From Trichuris trichiura (Eukaryota; Nematoda; Enoplea; Trichinellida; Trichuridae): DNA of 64,000 nt. The notes below the pieces were generated by a model. That model was not told where the DNA came from. It saw nothing but the letters and a program-made list of their open reading frames with translations, and did not search any database. The stretch's first letter is position 1. Each line of letters begins with the position of its first letter. The translations under genes and the position numbers were made by a program. The stretch spans positions 124,001 through 188,000 of the forward strand of contig JBAJFE010000037.1 of assembly GCA_037903355.1 (NCBI GenBank), given 5' to 3'. Below are positions 45,602 to 58,875 of this stretch, one piece after another.

Positions 45602-48600
45602 GTAAGTCGTTATGTTTTTTGGTTTTATTGGCAAGCAGCTCTCTCGCTCGGTCGGTCGGGTGCCCAATTTCAAAAGTTGGCAGTTGTTGCTCCTCCACCG
45701 TTGCCGAAGAGTGCGTTCTGGCGCCTAGCGTGTTAGATTCATCGTCAGCAGTTTGATTAAGCTGAAAGTTTGCGACTACTACCTTTCGACAAGATTTCAA
45801 ACGTGCGCAGACCACCCACTACGTGTTTGAACGCCTTCAGTTTTCAAGAGCAATCAATACTTTGCGCAGCGTAATTTGCTCAAGCACCTCTTACGGTCAT
45901 CCGTTTGCGGTAATTTGCTCGGAAAAAGAACGCAGGTCAATTCGCGGCCAATCGCCAGCGGCTGTTGGAAGTTGGTTGCTTTTTTGGTAAATGTTTTAAG
46001 AAAGTGACCGCCCTGATGGGTCGGTAGGATGGTCGAACCAATTGCGTTTAGGCGACGTGTTGGCATCTTCAGTGGCGCTCTGCAAAATATCAGTAGTACT
46101 TTGGCGGCCTCCTGTTGCCTCGAACAAAGCCATAGTGTCCGTTCAGTTCAGTTTGACAGTTGATGGCTCTTTTTTTCCATCCATTTTAAGTTGCGCGTAG
46201 AGTCGGTCTGACATTTAATCGAAGCATGTATGAATATGAGAATTCACCGAAGCGATTGATTTGTTTCTGCCCTTACTCGGAAAGTCTTCTTTTAGCCTAT
46301 AGTCTTCTGTGGCAGCTCGGTTGCTGATAGCTCGCTGAAGAGCGTTTTACTTCTTCTGCTGTCGTCCATCTCGGCACTCGCTCGAGCATAGTTTTTTTCT
46401 AAGTCGATATGTTTTGAATACACTGCATTTGCCGTATTCAAAATGTAAGTGCTCTTCACACACTGCTGCTTTGGTCTGCTTCGTTTCCAGTTTCCTTGAA
46501 GAGATTTCTGTCTGTGGACGGTGGGTCGCTGTAGAAGCAGCGTACGAAAATTGGAACGTTCGCTTTTTGGTCATTTGCATATGACGTTTGAATTCATCAT
46601 TTTTTGCGTCGGACGCCGGCTGTCACGTTTTATCTTTCTTTGGAAATTGCAGTCACGCTTTACGTTGGCTGCGGATTTCCCTGCGAGCAATCCGCTGAAT
46701 TTCAGTATGTTTTCTTGGTTCCCATCGGTTTTGTTTAATCACTCTTCCGATCACGATATGAGGTTTGGCGAGCGAATGATTGGTCAATTGGTTCGCAAAA
46801 AGAAGCGAACAGTGCTGAGCATAGATTTCTTAGTTAGGCTGCAAAATAGTTCTAGACTGAACCGCGTAACGTAAAAGAAGAGGTGCTCACTCAAACGACA
46901 GTCAATTGATCACCGAAAAGACTACATTGCTTTTATATAAAAATGACTTCAGGTAGAAATGCGGAGGCGTAAAACTGGCTTTGCCCACTGACGCAAGTTT
47001 TACAGTTCATCTTTTCAGCGTTTGTTTTAAGCGAATGTGCCCTGTTCAATTGTACCGGCTATTCGTCAGCCGAAATGACAACGAAACATTTATTGCGTGC
47101 AGTTATGCAAATTTCTAATGATGGCTTTATGCTAATGCAATGTCCGCTTCCATTTAGTTGAATTGTCCGTTTTCTTAAACAGCTTACGACAACTTATCGT
47201 CGCAAAGCTTTCTGTGCTCTTTGCGAGTCTGTTGCGAACCGCTTTCTTATTGGATCATCGAAATGTCGGCAGTGTTATTTTCTCTTTTTAATTTCGTCGT
47301 GTAACTTAGTCAAATTTGAATTTCGCGCTTTTTCGGTGCGACTAGAGCCTGCTGATCACTTTTTCATACGTCCTTTGGCGTTGTTGGCCCAGAGTAGGCG
47401 TTCCGTACGTTTCGAAAGCTCCAAATTGTCAACGCGTTTGTCATTCGCGCGCGGTCGTCGTAGTTGCAAGATTTTTAGGTTGAAATGGTGCCGACCTTGG
47501 CGCGCATTGCTATTATTGCAGCACAGCAGTCGTTAGGAGGAATATGTCAGCTTACGGAGAGCGCGCGCGTACTTTGCGTTCTCAAGTCGATGCAAATCGC
47601 CCATTGAACGTTCTGCGATGAAGTACGTTTGCATTCCAACAATTTCGGCCCACCAGTGTGGCATAGTTGCTGTTGGCACAAATGTTCCATTCTCCTTTGC
47701 AGTGGCGCATTCTTTCAAAATGTTTGCTGGACATCTTTGCATGCGGCCGATAGACCAAGCAGAAAGGAAAGTTGAGGGGCTATTTCTAAGTCGCAACGAA
47801 TCGGCTCGAAGAAGGGGAATAAGAAAAAGTTAAGTGCCGAAAACTCCGAATATCCGAGTAGCAGTCCACACTGCCTTATTTGATTGCTGTTGAATGGCCG
47901 AAACGCAGATTTCACCTTAAGCTTTTGGTTGCGACTTGCAATGGCGTCTTTTTTTTGAAAACTCGTGCTCAACGTGAAAAACTGTTCGCGTACGTTAACC
48001 ATCATTGCCACGACGATGGCACCGGGCGGCTTGTCTGTGCGTCCAGGTGGGTCTTCGATGCCCATAGTGTGCTTGGCAGACCAGCCTAACGGCCTTAAAT
48101 ACCTATTTGCAACGCCTTTTTGCCTGAAGTTCGTCTATTGGATGGCAGTCGGTTAAATTCCAATCGAGTATACCATCTGTCAACGTCTACGGATGGGCAC
48201 GTTAGTTTTGCCTAGACGTCGCCTGCCATTGTCAACTGCCCTACTTTAACGTTAACACCTTTGCCTGTTGGCCACCACTTGTCGCTCCATCGCCTTGTGC
48301 GTGTTTGCTGGTGTTTACGGTAGGGCTGTCTGTGGACCCGTCCGTCAATCTGTAAAACCATTGGCGGCTCCGTTGGCGAAGGGTTCGCTCCGACCCAGTT
48401 GATCAAAGCGCTCTTTGGAAAATGCGTCGACAGCTTTGCAGCGGCTGCTGCTGCATGCCAGCGGCGGCTGTGGCAGTTAGCTAACGTGGCGTTAGTGTCG
48501 GCAACAGACATCTGATCGCCGTCTACTGGCCATCGCTAGTCTTCAAGGAGTTCGTTCGCTCAGGCTACTAGCGAAAGCTGACATCGATAGAAGAAGTAGA

Positions 48601-48679
48601 AGAAGAACACGCGAGCATACCTCAGTCATTGACTCTTTGACCTGCGGGCTTTTTTTTGCCCGCATACTTATACATAAAA

Positions 48680-51600
48680 ATGGAGTTGCAATTTCGGCCT
48701 GAAAAGCCCGACACAACGGCGGCAACGATTAGTCGTCGTAGATCGAAGTCGCCGGCTTCTTCCTTTTTCGAGAAGCTCTATTCGTTCAGAAATCGTCGTC
48801 GAAGTAGCGCCAACGAAAATAGAGATGTGCCCTTCTGCGAAATTAGAAAAGTAGTAAGCCTTTGAACGCTTCTTTACCTCGGCTAGTATGGAAATGTACC
48901 TTGGCTGTAAGAAAACATTCGCGTGTGCATAAATGTATAGGTAGTATATGGCTTTGTCAAGCTGGCGCCCCCGGCGTTGGCTATACTTTATTAGTGTGTT
49001 GTTGCCTTAGCTGTCGCCCTCTTTCGACTGGTTTTTCCTTTAATTGTTTCCAACTTGCTTTCTTTCTCTACTTTATCTTACCTTTCGATCATCGACCGTT
49101 TCACCGCGGGGCCTTTGCCTTGCCGACAACGACTACTACGACCGGATTCCGACTGTTCAATTTCGGCGTCGTGAGGTCGCCTTGAACAGCTGCTGCTGGT
49201 CTTGACCTTGCAAGTTGCGCAGTCTAGTCATATTTGGGCTTTACGCTAATGAGTTTTCAGCCAATTGGTTAAAACAGCTATGAGTGCATGCCAACAGCCT
49301 ATGTTGAATGTCCGGGTTAATCGATAAGATGTAAAAAAGAATGTACAGGTCATGCGCATGTAGGCGCGACAGAATTTTAATTGTTGACGTACGCGATAGG
49401 TTACCAAAAGAGGCAACACGTTGAGTGTGTTCGAATTGAAATGGTCGCTTGATCATCTGCTCGTTATTTGCAGGATTTGCAGAAGGAGTTCCAAAAATGC
49501 AAAGAAAGTCAAAATACGCGCTTCGACATGAGCTCATCGGACGTGAGTGCAGTCGACTGGGCGGCCGGCATTGTTCCGTTGAACTTTTTCTTTTGCTCTT
49601 AGATAACGTCCATACCGTCGTCTATTCGGGATTTGGTTCAGCTGACCGAACTGTTCTTGTACAAGAACAAGCTGACCACGTTGCCTTCGGAAATAGGAAA
49701 TTTGGTCAACCTCCGCAAGTTGGGTTTGTCCGAAAATTATCTCACCGCATTGCCCGATTCGCTGGCCGCTCTTGTTGGTCTCCAGGCGCTCGACCTTCGT
49801 CACAATAGGTTGAACGAGGTGAAAATGGTCCAAGTGTTTTCGTTAGTTCGCGTCTTGATTGTTCACCTTTAGATACCGCCCGTAATATATCAAATTTCGT
49901 CCTTGGAGACGCTTTGGCTCCGCTACAATCGAATAACGACGGTGGGCGAGAAGATTGGCCAGTTGAAGGTTCGATTTCCCATCTTTTAAATGTTGCATGC
50001 CAATCTAACCTTTCATTAACGCAGAGTAGAGGTACAATAATGCGAATCATCCTAAGCGTTTAAACTGCATGTCTTTAATAGGCGCAGTGTTGCGAAAAGG
50101 TGCCTGAATGTTTCGCGAGGAAGGCGTTGAAGGTTTTTATTTTAAATATTCCTTCGCTGGTTGTATTTGCATAACGCCTAATTTTCGCATAAGCGCGTCA
50201 TTGCTATATTGCATCGAAAATTACAGAATGCGTACAGCTGTTGCGCACTTTCGTTTTCCTTCTTTGGAAAATGAGACTTGCTCGAGTCATTTAATATTCC
50301 GTAAGTTGACGCCCACTGAAATTATGCGATTTGGTGTCCGTGCATAAAGTAGCAGTTGGTTCTGCGGTTGCTGCTTGAACTTGCTCGAAGTGAGAAAAAG
50401 AAGCTTAAAGCGGTTTTTCTCTTTAAAGTTCATTGAGCACTTTCGTATGCTTATCGCTTGTAGGCCTCTGTTGTAAGTGACATTTCAAGGGCGGCTTTCC
50501 GGTGATGTTTGCTGCCTCTTACCACTCGCAGTGGGGAAATTTTTCTTTTATAAAGTTCTAGGTGTTAATTTTCTTTTTCCTGTTTCGGCTGTCCCTATTT
50601 GATTGCGTTTTTTAGTAGCCCCACTTCTAGAGGGATCTGTTTCAATAGCTTAAGCGCGCATGCGACTTACTGACGATTTTTACCTACTGAGTCTCAGGTA
50701 TAAATAAGAAATTGCGTCTCTTGGCACCTAGTAATCCTATATACATGAGCGCACTGGTCACTTCCGTTTATCAGACTTTAAATAGGATAGCACCGTATTT
50801 ACTGGCTCCATTAGCCGCGGATGATCGCCATTGTTGTCTCTCAGCAACGTCTCGTTCATTCGCTGTATACAATGCTGGGCGGCACGCACGTCTTGCGCGT
50901 AATACTATTTCGTTTGAAAGGAGAATTTATGCACCCTTTAGTATTGCCGCAATAACAGGTTTTAAATTTATTTTTATTGCGCATCAACTTGTCCTCAGTG
51001 TCGGCAGCCAAACTTCGTCCCTTTTCCGAGCAGCATTCAAGTTTTGAATTTCCAATGGGGAATCTTCTTCCATCTTTGATCAATAAGTAACAGTTGCGCG
51101 CTCGATTGGCGTGATGGCGGAAAGTTGGTCGAAAAGCTTTGGTCGATATTGGCGAAAGCGAAACTGGGAAAGTGTAGCGTGTTTTTCAGGTGTACAACAT
51201 AGGCGGCCATCACTTAAGGCGCATTTGTTCCTTTTCTTAGGCGGAATAATGAAATATAAATATATCTAATGAATCCTTTTGACAGCCAGCTGGCAGCGTA
51301 TTAAAGCGATTAACGTTTGGCAATAGGGCAGATGGTTTTCTTGCTTTTCGCGAGCTTTATCCGTCAACTTTGAAAAGTGTTTATTTCCGCTTGTAAGGAA
51401 TTCTTAACATTCGTCGTTATCCTTAAGACCTACCAAGCAGAATTTCCTTTTGCCTGGCAGTGTTTTTCTTTACGCTCAGCTCCTACCGTTTAGGTATCCT
51501 CTATAGGAAGTTTTAGTTTGTATCGCAGTTAATGTTCTTAGCAGGTTGTGAACTTCAGTTCTACTCAAGACCGTTAAAGTGCATTTCAAATTTGCAGGTA

Positions 51601-54333
51601 TCTCTAATGAGATGCTAATCGTCATTCATAAGTTTCAAAGAATGAATTGCGGAACAGAAGTTTACAGCTAAGGGCATGCCTTTCTCGAAAGCTTCGCTCG
51701 TTAAAATCTAAAGTTGAATGTAGTCTGCCAGTCGCGTTTGTTGTTCGTTTCCATTCAGGAAAACTCCTTTCTTGGGGGAAGTTAATTTGATGCACGCTGT
51801 TTGAAAGCTGAACAGGTTTTTCTTTGGGTCGTTAATAGTTTTGCTTTTACGATGCTACACAAAACGGCGCGTCTTTATTTGCATGAACAAACGTCGATTC
51901 ATTGATGAGATAAAGCGTTGACGCTTTCGAAAGCTTTCTATCATCGTTTGATGTTCAATGTATTCAAATTCGGTCTTTTGCCGCGTCATCACATTTTTGC
52001 TCTTTTTTAAAGCTTCTTTTGGAGGCTAAACTTGTACTTAAGAATCGTACGTCTTGCTATAGTCTTCGTCTTTCGGACGCCCATTTGCGCGCGTCATGTT
52101 AGCGACAAGTTTTACTTATTTTTTGGCTAAGTTTTTTACACAGTAGGCGGTAAGCACGTTCGCTATGCTTATTAGCCGTTAACTTAAGTTTAAGGCATGG
52201 AAGCAAGGTGCCCATTGGTCAGCGGAAGTTTTAAAAAGATGCTTAGCAAAATATTGGCGCAATAATTATTTATCCGCGACTCGTAAATGCTATGCGGATT
52301 TCAGCCGGCGGGACGAAGCGAGGGACTTTTGCTATTTGCAGACGCAGATGTTGGCTATCCATCTTTTGCATGTCGTTTGAGATGAGCAGTAGATGTTCAA
52401 CTTTGTTATTTATACTTTCGCATTGTTCCCTGCGTCCATCTGTCAGCATGAGTGATGCTACGGGGATATTGATAAACTGGTTGGTGGTAGTTTCTTCGTG
52501 CGTGCGCTAGTCAAGCGATCATCAACTCAATATGATTAGCATAAGGTGAGTGAACGCACGCGCGAACACGTTAGGGCTATTATCAATCAACGCAGAAGTG
52601 CAATCCGCTTCTTATAACAGTGCGCATAAATAATATTAGTTGTTTAGTTTTTATGCGTCCCAAAGAACTTGTACGCTTTCTATTATATAAATAAAAAAAG
52701 AGAAAAGAAAATGTAGTAAGCAAAAGTCGGTTTGTTCTTGCCTGATTTGAAATCGTTGAAAGTTAATCCGTAATAAAAGAATAAAATTTAGAGGCTTAAG
52801 ATGCTCGATTTGCGGGAAAACAAAATCCAAGCTTTGCCTTCGTCAATTGGCGCTCTCAGTTGTCTCTTGGTTCTGCTGTGCTCTTACAATCATTTGCGTT
52901 CAGCACCCTCAGGTAAGAAAAGTGCAGTTGGGTAATTTGTTTTTAAAAAAAAGTCCACTCCCGCATGGTAATGTTGTTTAAGCTATTGGCGATTGCACCG
53001 AGCTGTCGCAGCTGGATTTTCAGCATAATGAGCTATTGGGCATTCCGGATAGCATTGGCAAATTGCACAATTTGACTCGTTTGGGCCTTCGTTACAACAA
53101 GCTAACCTCAATACCCACCTCTTTGGCTAATTGTACAAAGTTGGAGGAGTTCAACATTGAAGGGAACAACATGTCTCAACTTCCGGTAGCACTTTTGCCT
53201 ATTCAGTTTGTTCAAAACGTAAGCGTTCGTTTTAGGATGGCCTTCTTTCAAGATTGTCTAATTTGGCGACAATCAACCTAAGTCGCAACGATTTTAGCTC
53301 TTTTCCCCAAGGCGGTCCAGCTCAATTCACTTGCGTCGTGGTAAGGTTAAGCATTAGGGAACAATTTGATCGTTGACCACGTTTGCATTCCTCGCAGACG
53401 GTCAATATGGAGCACAATCAAATCAACAAGGTGCCATTTGGGATATTTTCTCGCGCCCATCAACTTGCCACTTTGAATTTGAAAGAAAATGAGCTCACTT
53501 CCTTGCCTCTTGGTACATTGCGGAGCATTTGTTTTTCTTTCAAGGGCATTTTTCCATTTCAGACGTTGGTACTTGGAGGAACGTTGTCGAACTTAACCTG
53601 AGTACGAATCAATTGAGAATGCTGCCCGACGATATAGACAAGTTGCAAAATCTTGAAATGTTAATAGTCAGCAACAATTACTTAAAGGTATTCAACTTCA
53701 ACTACTGTACGCGTTTTTCTACGTAAGCACTCTGTTTTAGCGGCTGCCTCCCAGCGTAGGCAACCTTAAGAAGCTGAAGGAATTGGACCTTGAAGAGAAC
53801 GAATTGGAAGTGCTGCCAAGCGAGATTGGCTTTTTGTTCAACTTGAACAAACTGTTAGTTCAATCGAATAAGTTGACTTGCCTTCCGCGGACCATTGGGT
53901 GAGAGAGCTGGTAAGGTCGATAGGTGGACCTGCTTTGTTCATGTAATGCTTCCGTAGGAATTTGGTCAGCCTTAAGGAGTTGCGCGTTGGCGAAAACAAC
54001 CTAACTTCACTGCCGGAGGAAGTTGGTACGTTAGTCTTGTTGCTTCATTTTTTTGGCATTAGCTCGCTTTAGGCACGCTGGAAAATCTCAAATCGCTTTA
54101 TATCAACGACAACCCATCGCTGCACACGCTGCCTTACGAATTGGCACTCTGCCAAGCATTGGAAATCATGAGCATAGAAAATTGTCCCTTGTCGCAAATA
54201 CCACCGGAAATCACGGCTGGCGGTCCTTCCTTGGTCATACAGGTATCCTGTATCAAGAATGGCTGTGTGAATAACATGGTTAGGTGTTTTTCAGTTCCTA
54301 AAAATGCAGGGACCTTATCGTGGCACAGTATAA
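48680..54333 (+). CDS. SHOC2: SHOC2/soc-2/sur-8 leucine-rich-repeat RAS-RAF scaffold
   Basis: Thirteen exons in phase: 48680-48853, 49474-49542, 49603-49818, 49873-49968, 52801-52912, 52983-53185, 53236-53340, 53398-53512, 53563-53687, 53741-53898, 53958-54025, 54073-54242, 54295-54333; 549 residues. After a basic N-terminus and a KEFQKCKE helix come about 20 leucine-rich repeats from [19 protein letters not shown] onward. The C-terminus ([12 protein letters not shown]) matches SHOC2 almost exactly. Conserved patches include [34 protein letters not shown] and [19 protein letters not shown]2 forms the SHOC2-MRAS-PP1C phosphatase complex that dephosphorylates RAF and promotes ERK signalling. 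Most introns are about 50 bases; the one after 49968 is 2.8 kb. Two candidate alternative 5' exons lie at 39714 and 45476. Confidence 0.95.
49969..52800. other. large SHOC2 intron, no gene recognised
   Basis: 2.8 kb between two leucine-rich-repeat exons. I see no convincing ORF, repeat or RNA gene. At the junction the repeat is about three residues shorter than in the vertebrate protein, so a tiny exon could hide here. Confidence 0.4.
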
Positions 54334-54379
54334 GCTATTGTGCATGCGTGGTTGCAACTTTCGTTTGGCCATTGGTTAG

Positions 54380-54793
54380 GCCGTTCTGAGACACTTACGG
54401 CGTTGTTCTCTTCCTTGGCGGCTTTGGGCCAGCTCATATTGGAAGAATTGAGGACACTGTTGCAGAAATGCGCTGCCAGCGCTTCCCCGAAGGAAGCTGT
54501 TTTCCCCCCGTTGAAAGGTATTCTCTTTCGGACGAGGTTAGGAAACTCCAGTTTGCATTGTTGAAATCTTTTTTTTAACTTCTAATAAAAGGCGAAAGCT
54601 CAACTTGATTTCATTGGTCGTTCCTGCCCAAATGCAAGTGAAGGTTTGCATAATGTTTTTTTGCAGCCGCCTCTATTGTCGGTTGTTTTGAGCGCAGCTG
54701 ACCATCATAATCAGCATGCGCGCGGGGCAGAGGGACTATACTGAGCACAAACTGGCACTGCGAAACCAGGTTCAACCTTTTCTAAATGATTAA
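54380..54793 (+). CDS. short unidentified gene directly downstream of SHOC2
   Basis: Exons 54380-54536, 54592-54643, 54698-54793 join in phase with introns of 55 and 54 bases. The product has a Leu-rich helix ([20 protein letters not shown]), a [14 protein letters not shown] strand and a basic-acidic tail ending QVQPFLND. No family recognised. The first exon has no ATG in frame. Its frame is the same as that of the SHOC2 stop at 54331-54333, with no other stop between. It could start at a non-AUG codon, be fed by an unknown or trans-spliced exon, or be an alternative SHOC2 3' end (exon 53958-54025 ends in a compatible phase). The reading frame and introns look real; the start is unresolved. 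Confidence 0.5.
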
Positions 54794-57505
54794 TGAATGC
54801 TTTTCGTAATTTGAGACGCCTTTGAGTTTTTCTTGTTGTACTTGCGATTCGGGGGGTATTTTTTCTTGCCTGAGCAAGCAAAAAATAAGAAATGTGATCG
54901 CCTCTCTCTCAACGCGCTATACATTTCATTTCTCGTCCTACCCAGCGCGGGTTATCGGTTTCCTGACTTAGCAAAAGCTGCATTGGCCATAGATGGTTGT
55001 ATTTTTGCTAGGCTAATCGCATGATTTTTTAGTCATTACAAAAGCAACTGATGAATGCAGGTAAATTGTGCTACTGCGCATACGAATGCATGAAGCTAAG
55101 TATTACGTCTGTTGGTAACTGCTTTCCTTCTGCTAACTTTAGAGCATTTCCAAAGTGTCTAAATTCGCTTGCGATAGTGGGCTTGTAATCCGCTTGTCCG
55201 CTATTATAAGCGTAAACAAATGAAGCGTAGTTTCAAGTGTTCGTAGATGCAATTTTTGTAAGCTTGGCCATACCAAATGATGTTCGTTTGTCTGCATTGT
55301 AACTCCATGCGTCACATTTCGTCTGCAGCAGACGGGATGGCCTTGTGAATGCGTCGCTACGAATAATCGTAAATGTGAATCGTTACAACAATACTCTCGT
55401 GGTTTGTTTCCTCTTGCTCGTGTGACCATCCGAAAGGTGCTGCTGGTGGAAATTTCAATTCAGAAAATGTTCACAATGGTTAGACCAAATAATGCGCATC
55501 GTTAGTGTGCGGCAAAGCTTGTTAGCTCCAACCTACGATTGCTCGCAAAACGGGCTGATGCTTGGTCAAAGAACATTCTCGTTATCTGCAAGGCAAAAAG
55601 TGAAGCCGTGCGCGCAGCCTTCGTAATTGAAAATTGTAAACTTTGTTTTGTAATGCTTGCTTATTTTATGTTTGTTATGTGACCAACTTTCTTTTTGTTT
55701 TCAATCGCAGATCAGTGGCGAGTATACATTAGCGCCGTAGTACGGAGATTGGCCTCTGATTCGGTTGTGTATGTATTAACGCAAATAGGCTGTTGACCTA
55801 TGCTGCTTTCGTATTTTTCCATCAAACGATGTTTTCTTAAACTTTTTTTTATATGATGACCTGCGTATCAAAAATGTCAATCACAGAATGCATTAACGTG
55901 GGATGGTTAATTTATTACAACCGATGGCTTTTGGAGAAATTGGTGAAAGTTTGTTTAATTTTGTCAGTATACTATGTTTGCATGGGAAGCATGGAGTGGT
56001 TTGCAGACATTAGCTATTGATTATCTTAAACAATGTGACATTCAAACTATGGAAAGCTGTTATTATTGGAAAGAAGAAAAAATGGTTTTTGATTAATCCA
56101 TCTTCTCCAAAAGGTGATGAAAAGCGAATGGAGACTGAAGCATTAAAGAAAGCTGAGAGCCAAAGCTACATGAAGTAAGTTTTTATGTTAATACATTGAG
56201 TGACCTATTGAGTACTGTGAGCTTGTTTAGTTTCCTGCATTTCTTCCAACTAACGAAGCGCTGTAGAATTGTTTAACTTTTAAGTTCCGCGCTTTGTTTT
56301 CTCTACAGTATCTGATTGCATTTCTTTTGAAACTTTTTCAGTAAGCGTCTCTGATTTAAGTTACGCCGAACTGTAGTTCTCTCTTTCTTTGGTCGCTGAC
56401 TTTCCCAGACTTAACACGTATCCAATAGTCAGTGAGGGTGATTCGTAATTTACAGAAGCAGTAAGTTTTTAATTCTGCTGTTTCCTTCTGGCGCCAACTG
56501 AAAAGATGTATTTATCTAATATTCATGACTACATTGTTCCATAAATGTCCAAATAAACAGCGTCTCAGACGGCTGAAAGCGTTTGTCTGTGTGTAACCGA
56601 TCGATCACTGTACCTTACGGTACGTAGTTGGCACTGTGCCAGAAAGAAGAATCCTCTGTTTCAAGCTTTACGAGCTTTCTGCGAATCAGCGCTGCAACGT
56701 ATCATCAAGTCCTTCTGCATTCAGGTCTGAACAGTTACGCGTAAGTTCATAAGTGTACCGAACTCCGGTTTATCATTTGAAATTGACGTTCCTGATAAAG
56801 AATTTTAAGTTAGGCGAAATGTTGAAGACTAAAATCTAGTTTACTTTAACGCCAAATTCTAACTTATTAAGTAATTATTGCGGAATACCGCTTCCTATGG
56901 CGGCGACAGTTTTCTTTGGTCATATTTCGCCAGACGCAGCTCACGTCGAGTACTAACTCTCTGACAGCGTTTTACTTTTCCTTTATGTGAAAAAGTGTTT
57001 CTAAACACTAAATTATCCTTCCGCGCACACGTTAACGTACTACGCTGTCGAACAGTTTGTACTACTGTATGACTTTTTACATTCTTTTTTTTCTACCTTG
57101 TTGTTCTGTTCCTGTGAGTAACAGCTCTCGCTTGAAATGATATTTTGCATATTTCGCGGTAAGAGACTTTAAGCCTTTTGCGAGCCAGTTGCTTACCCGC
57201 TATTACAATTTAATCCATGTTAACGAGCTTTAACCTGCGTTGTTCTCTTGCATACTGTATTTACCTTTTGTTGAAAATGCGAGCCGATAGTTGACGTTCA
57301 TCGTCCTTCGGCTTTCGTCCATTATGGTTAATACTTTTCGTTCAGCATGCACGCATTAAATAAGAATGGTTTTCGTTCTCATAGTCACATTCAGCTAATT
57401 CGTAGAGCTGAACATTGTATTCAGACTTCTATCACATGTCATAGGTTGGTCGGCACCACTAGAAAGGCTAGCTGCTAGTATGGAACGCATACAATAAGAT
57501 TTTTG
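54794..57505. other. mostly non-coding, one exon-like frame at 56014-56174
   Basis: The plus-strand segment 56014-56174, between CATTAG and a GTAAGT donor, is open and Lys/Glu-rich (WKAVIIGKKKKWFLINP, then KRMETEALKKAESQSY). It has no partner exon. Otherwise nothing is recognised in 2.7 kb. Confidence 0.3.
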
Positions 57506-57713
57506 CTACCTCGCTAGCCAGTGTAGATTCGTGCGCGTGTTAGCGATTTTGCATAGTGTGCGAAGAGAGACGTTTTTTTGTTGCAGAAAAGAATGAACAG
57601 AATGGTTACGTAAGTCAGCGTTTTGGTAGACATCACGGATTCCTGTGACGTCCATTTCGTCGTTGTCGTCTTCGAAATTGCATAAAGTGTTTGCAACTGT
57701 TCTGTTGGTTCTA
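57506..57713 (-). CDS. possible orphan terminal exon
   Basis: Acceptor TTGGGCAG, then 68 codons to TAG. The start is acidic (NFEDDNDEMDVTGIRDVY) and the rest polar; a GTAACC donor about halfway offers an alternative end. No upstream partner was found on the minus strand before the NUDT9-like gene. Unknown. Confidence 0.3.
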
Positions 57714-57845
57714 CTGCCCAAGTCAATTCGGTAAGTCCTGTTGAGTTTTTCTATTTTATTACGCTCAGAATAGATTGTTTCCGTCTAAGAAGTTATGCCA
57801 GTAGGTTTGCGCGAGAAATGCAGAAATGTTGACGCAATTCAAATA

Positions 57846-57935
57846 CAGTAGAACCTCCAAAGTTGACCACCTCTCTATGTCGACCACCTCCCTAAGTTGA
57901 CCGAATTTTGACCACTTGGTTGGTCCGCACGTTAA
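57846..57935 (+). mobile_element. pogo/Tigger-like terminal sequence, remnant
   Basis: TA followed by CAGTAGAACCTCC and three spaced GTTGACC/GTCGACC units resembles the ends of pogo/Tigger family DNA transposons. No matching inverted end or transposase is adjacent. A short CAGTAGAACC in the opposite orientation lies near 57709-57718, but it points away. Confidence 0.4.
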
Positions 57936-58875
57936 TAATATAATATACCCACAGCCTCTTATGTTGACGTTGAAAACGTTCAAAACTATATTCAAAGTCA
58001 AATTCGAACGAAAACGTTAAAACTAAGAAATTGTTAAACGCGAATCCGTTTGGCGTGCGCAGGTCATTCCTGTACAAAAAATAAGGCCATTTGAATGCGG
58101 GTGGCTATAATATATACTTAGTATTTTAGCTGCCGTCAAAAAAACAAGTAAATTGCCTATTGCTAAACTTATGAGCAGAATCTGATTGTCTCAACAATTC
58201 TTTTTCGAATTCCTTCGTGTACCTGTTGTTGATAGGAGAGCATATTCAGACTGGGTAGCATCTAAGTTCCATTTCGTCCTATTCGTAACTGGCACTATTT
58301 AAACTTTGGCGCGCTGACTTTCTCCGTTTATTCTGTGTTGCATCTCTTCCCACTCGTAGCCAATGAATGAAATAATCGTGTCTGAATTATTTTAATCATT
58401 TAGGATGTCACGTTATTTTCCTCATTTGTTTGATCGATAAGCACCTGTTCATTTGGCTTTTATAGGGAAGAGTTTGAACGCCCATTCGTTGGTCCACATT
58501 TTGTTTACTTCTAGTAGTTTTGCTTGTTTTCCTTTCGTTTTACCCTTTTTCTAAGTTCATTTGTTTCGTTAGTCATTCGCTGCTCAATTCACTAGCTTGC
58601 GTTGAGCGTTTTTCGTTCATACATTCTTTTCTGCTTTGATTTTGTTTTCATGTTTGAGTGAAAACATTCCAGCGTTGGCGTCAATTCATGATTCGTATTC
58701 TTTTAACAAAATTGTACGCCTTTAAGGTGACCTAGTGAGGTTTTCCTACTGAATTCCGTTCAAGTTTGTCCAACTTTTTCGGACATGTTGCACTTATCGT
58801 CGTCTTACCTAATAAGTTCGTAAGCATACAAATCTTAAAAACTTTTAATGACCATTAATTGAGCAATGTTAATAT
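57936..58875. other. intergenic, no gene seen
   Basis: T-rich sequence without exon-like frames; it holds the 3' side of the NUDT9-like gene. Confidence 0.4.

Noticed and set aside
53186..53235. A 17-base intron in SHOC2 (53219-53235)
   Set aside because: Using the donor at 53186 gives a normal 50-base intron and removes ten residues that have no match in SHOC2.
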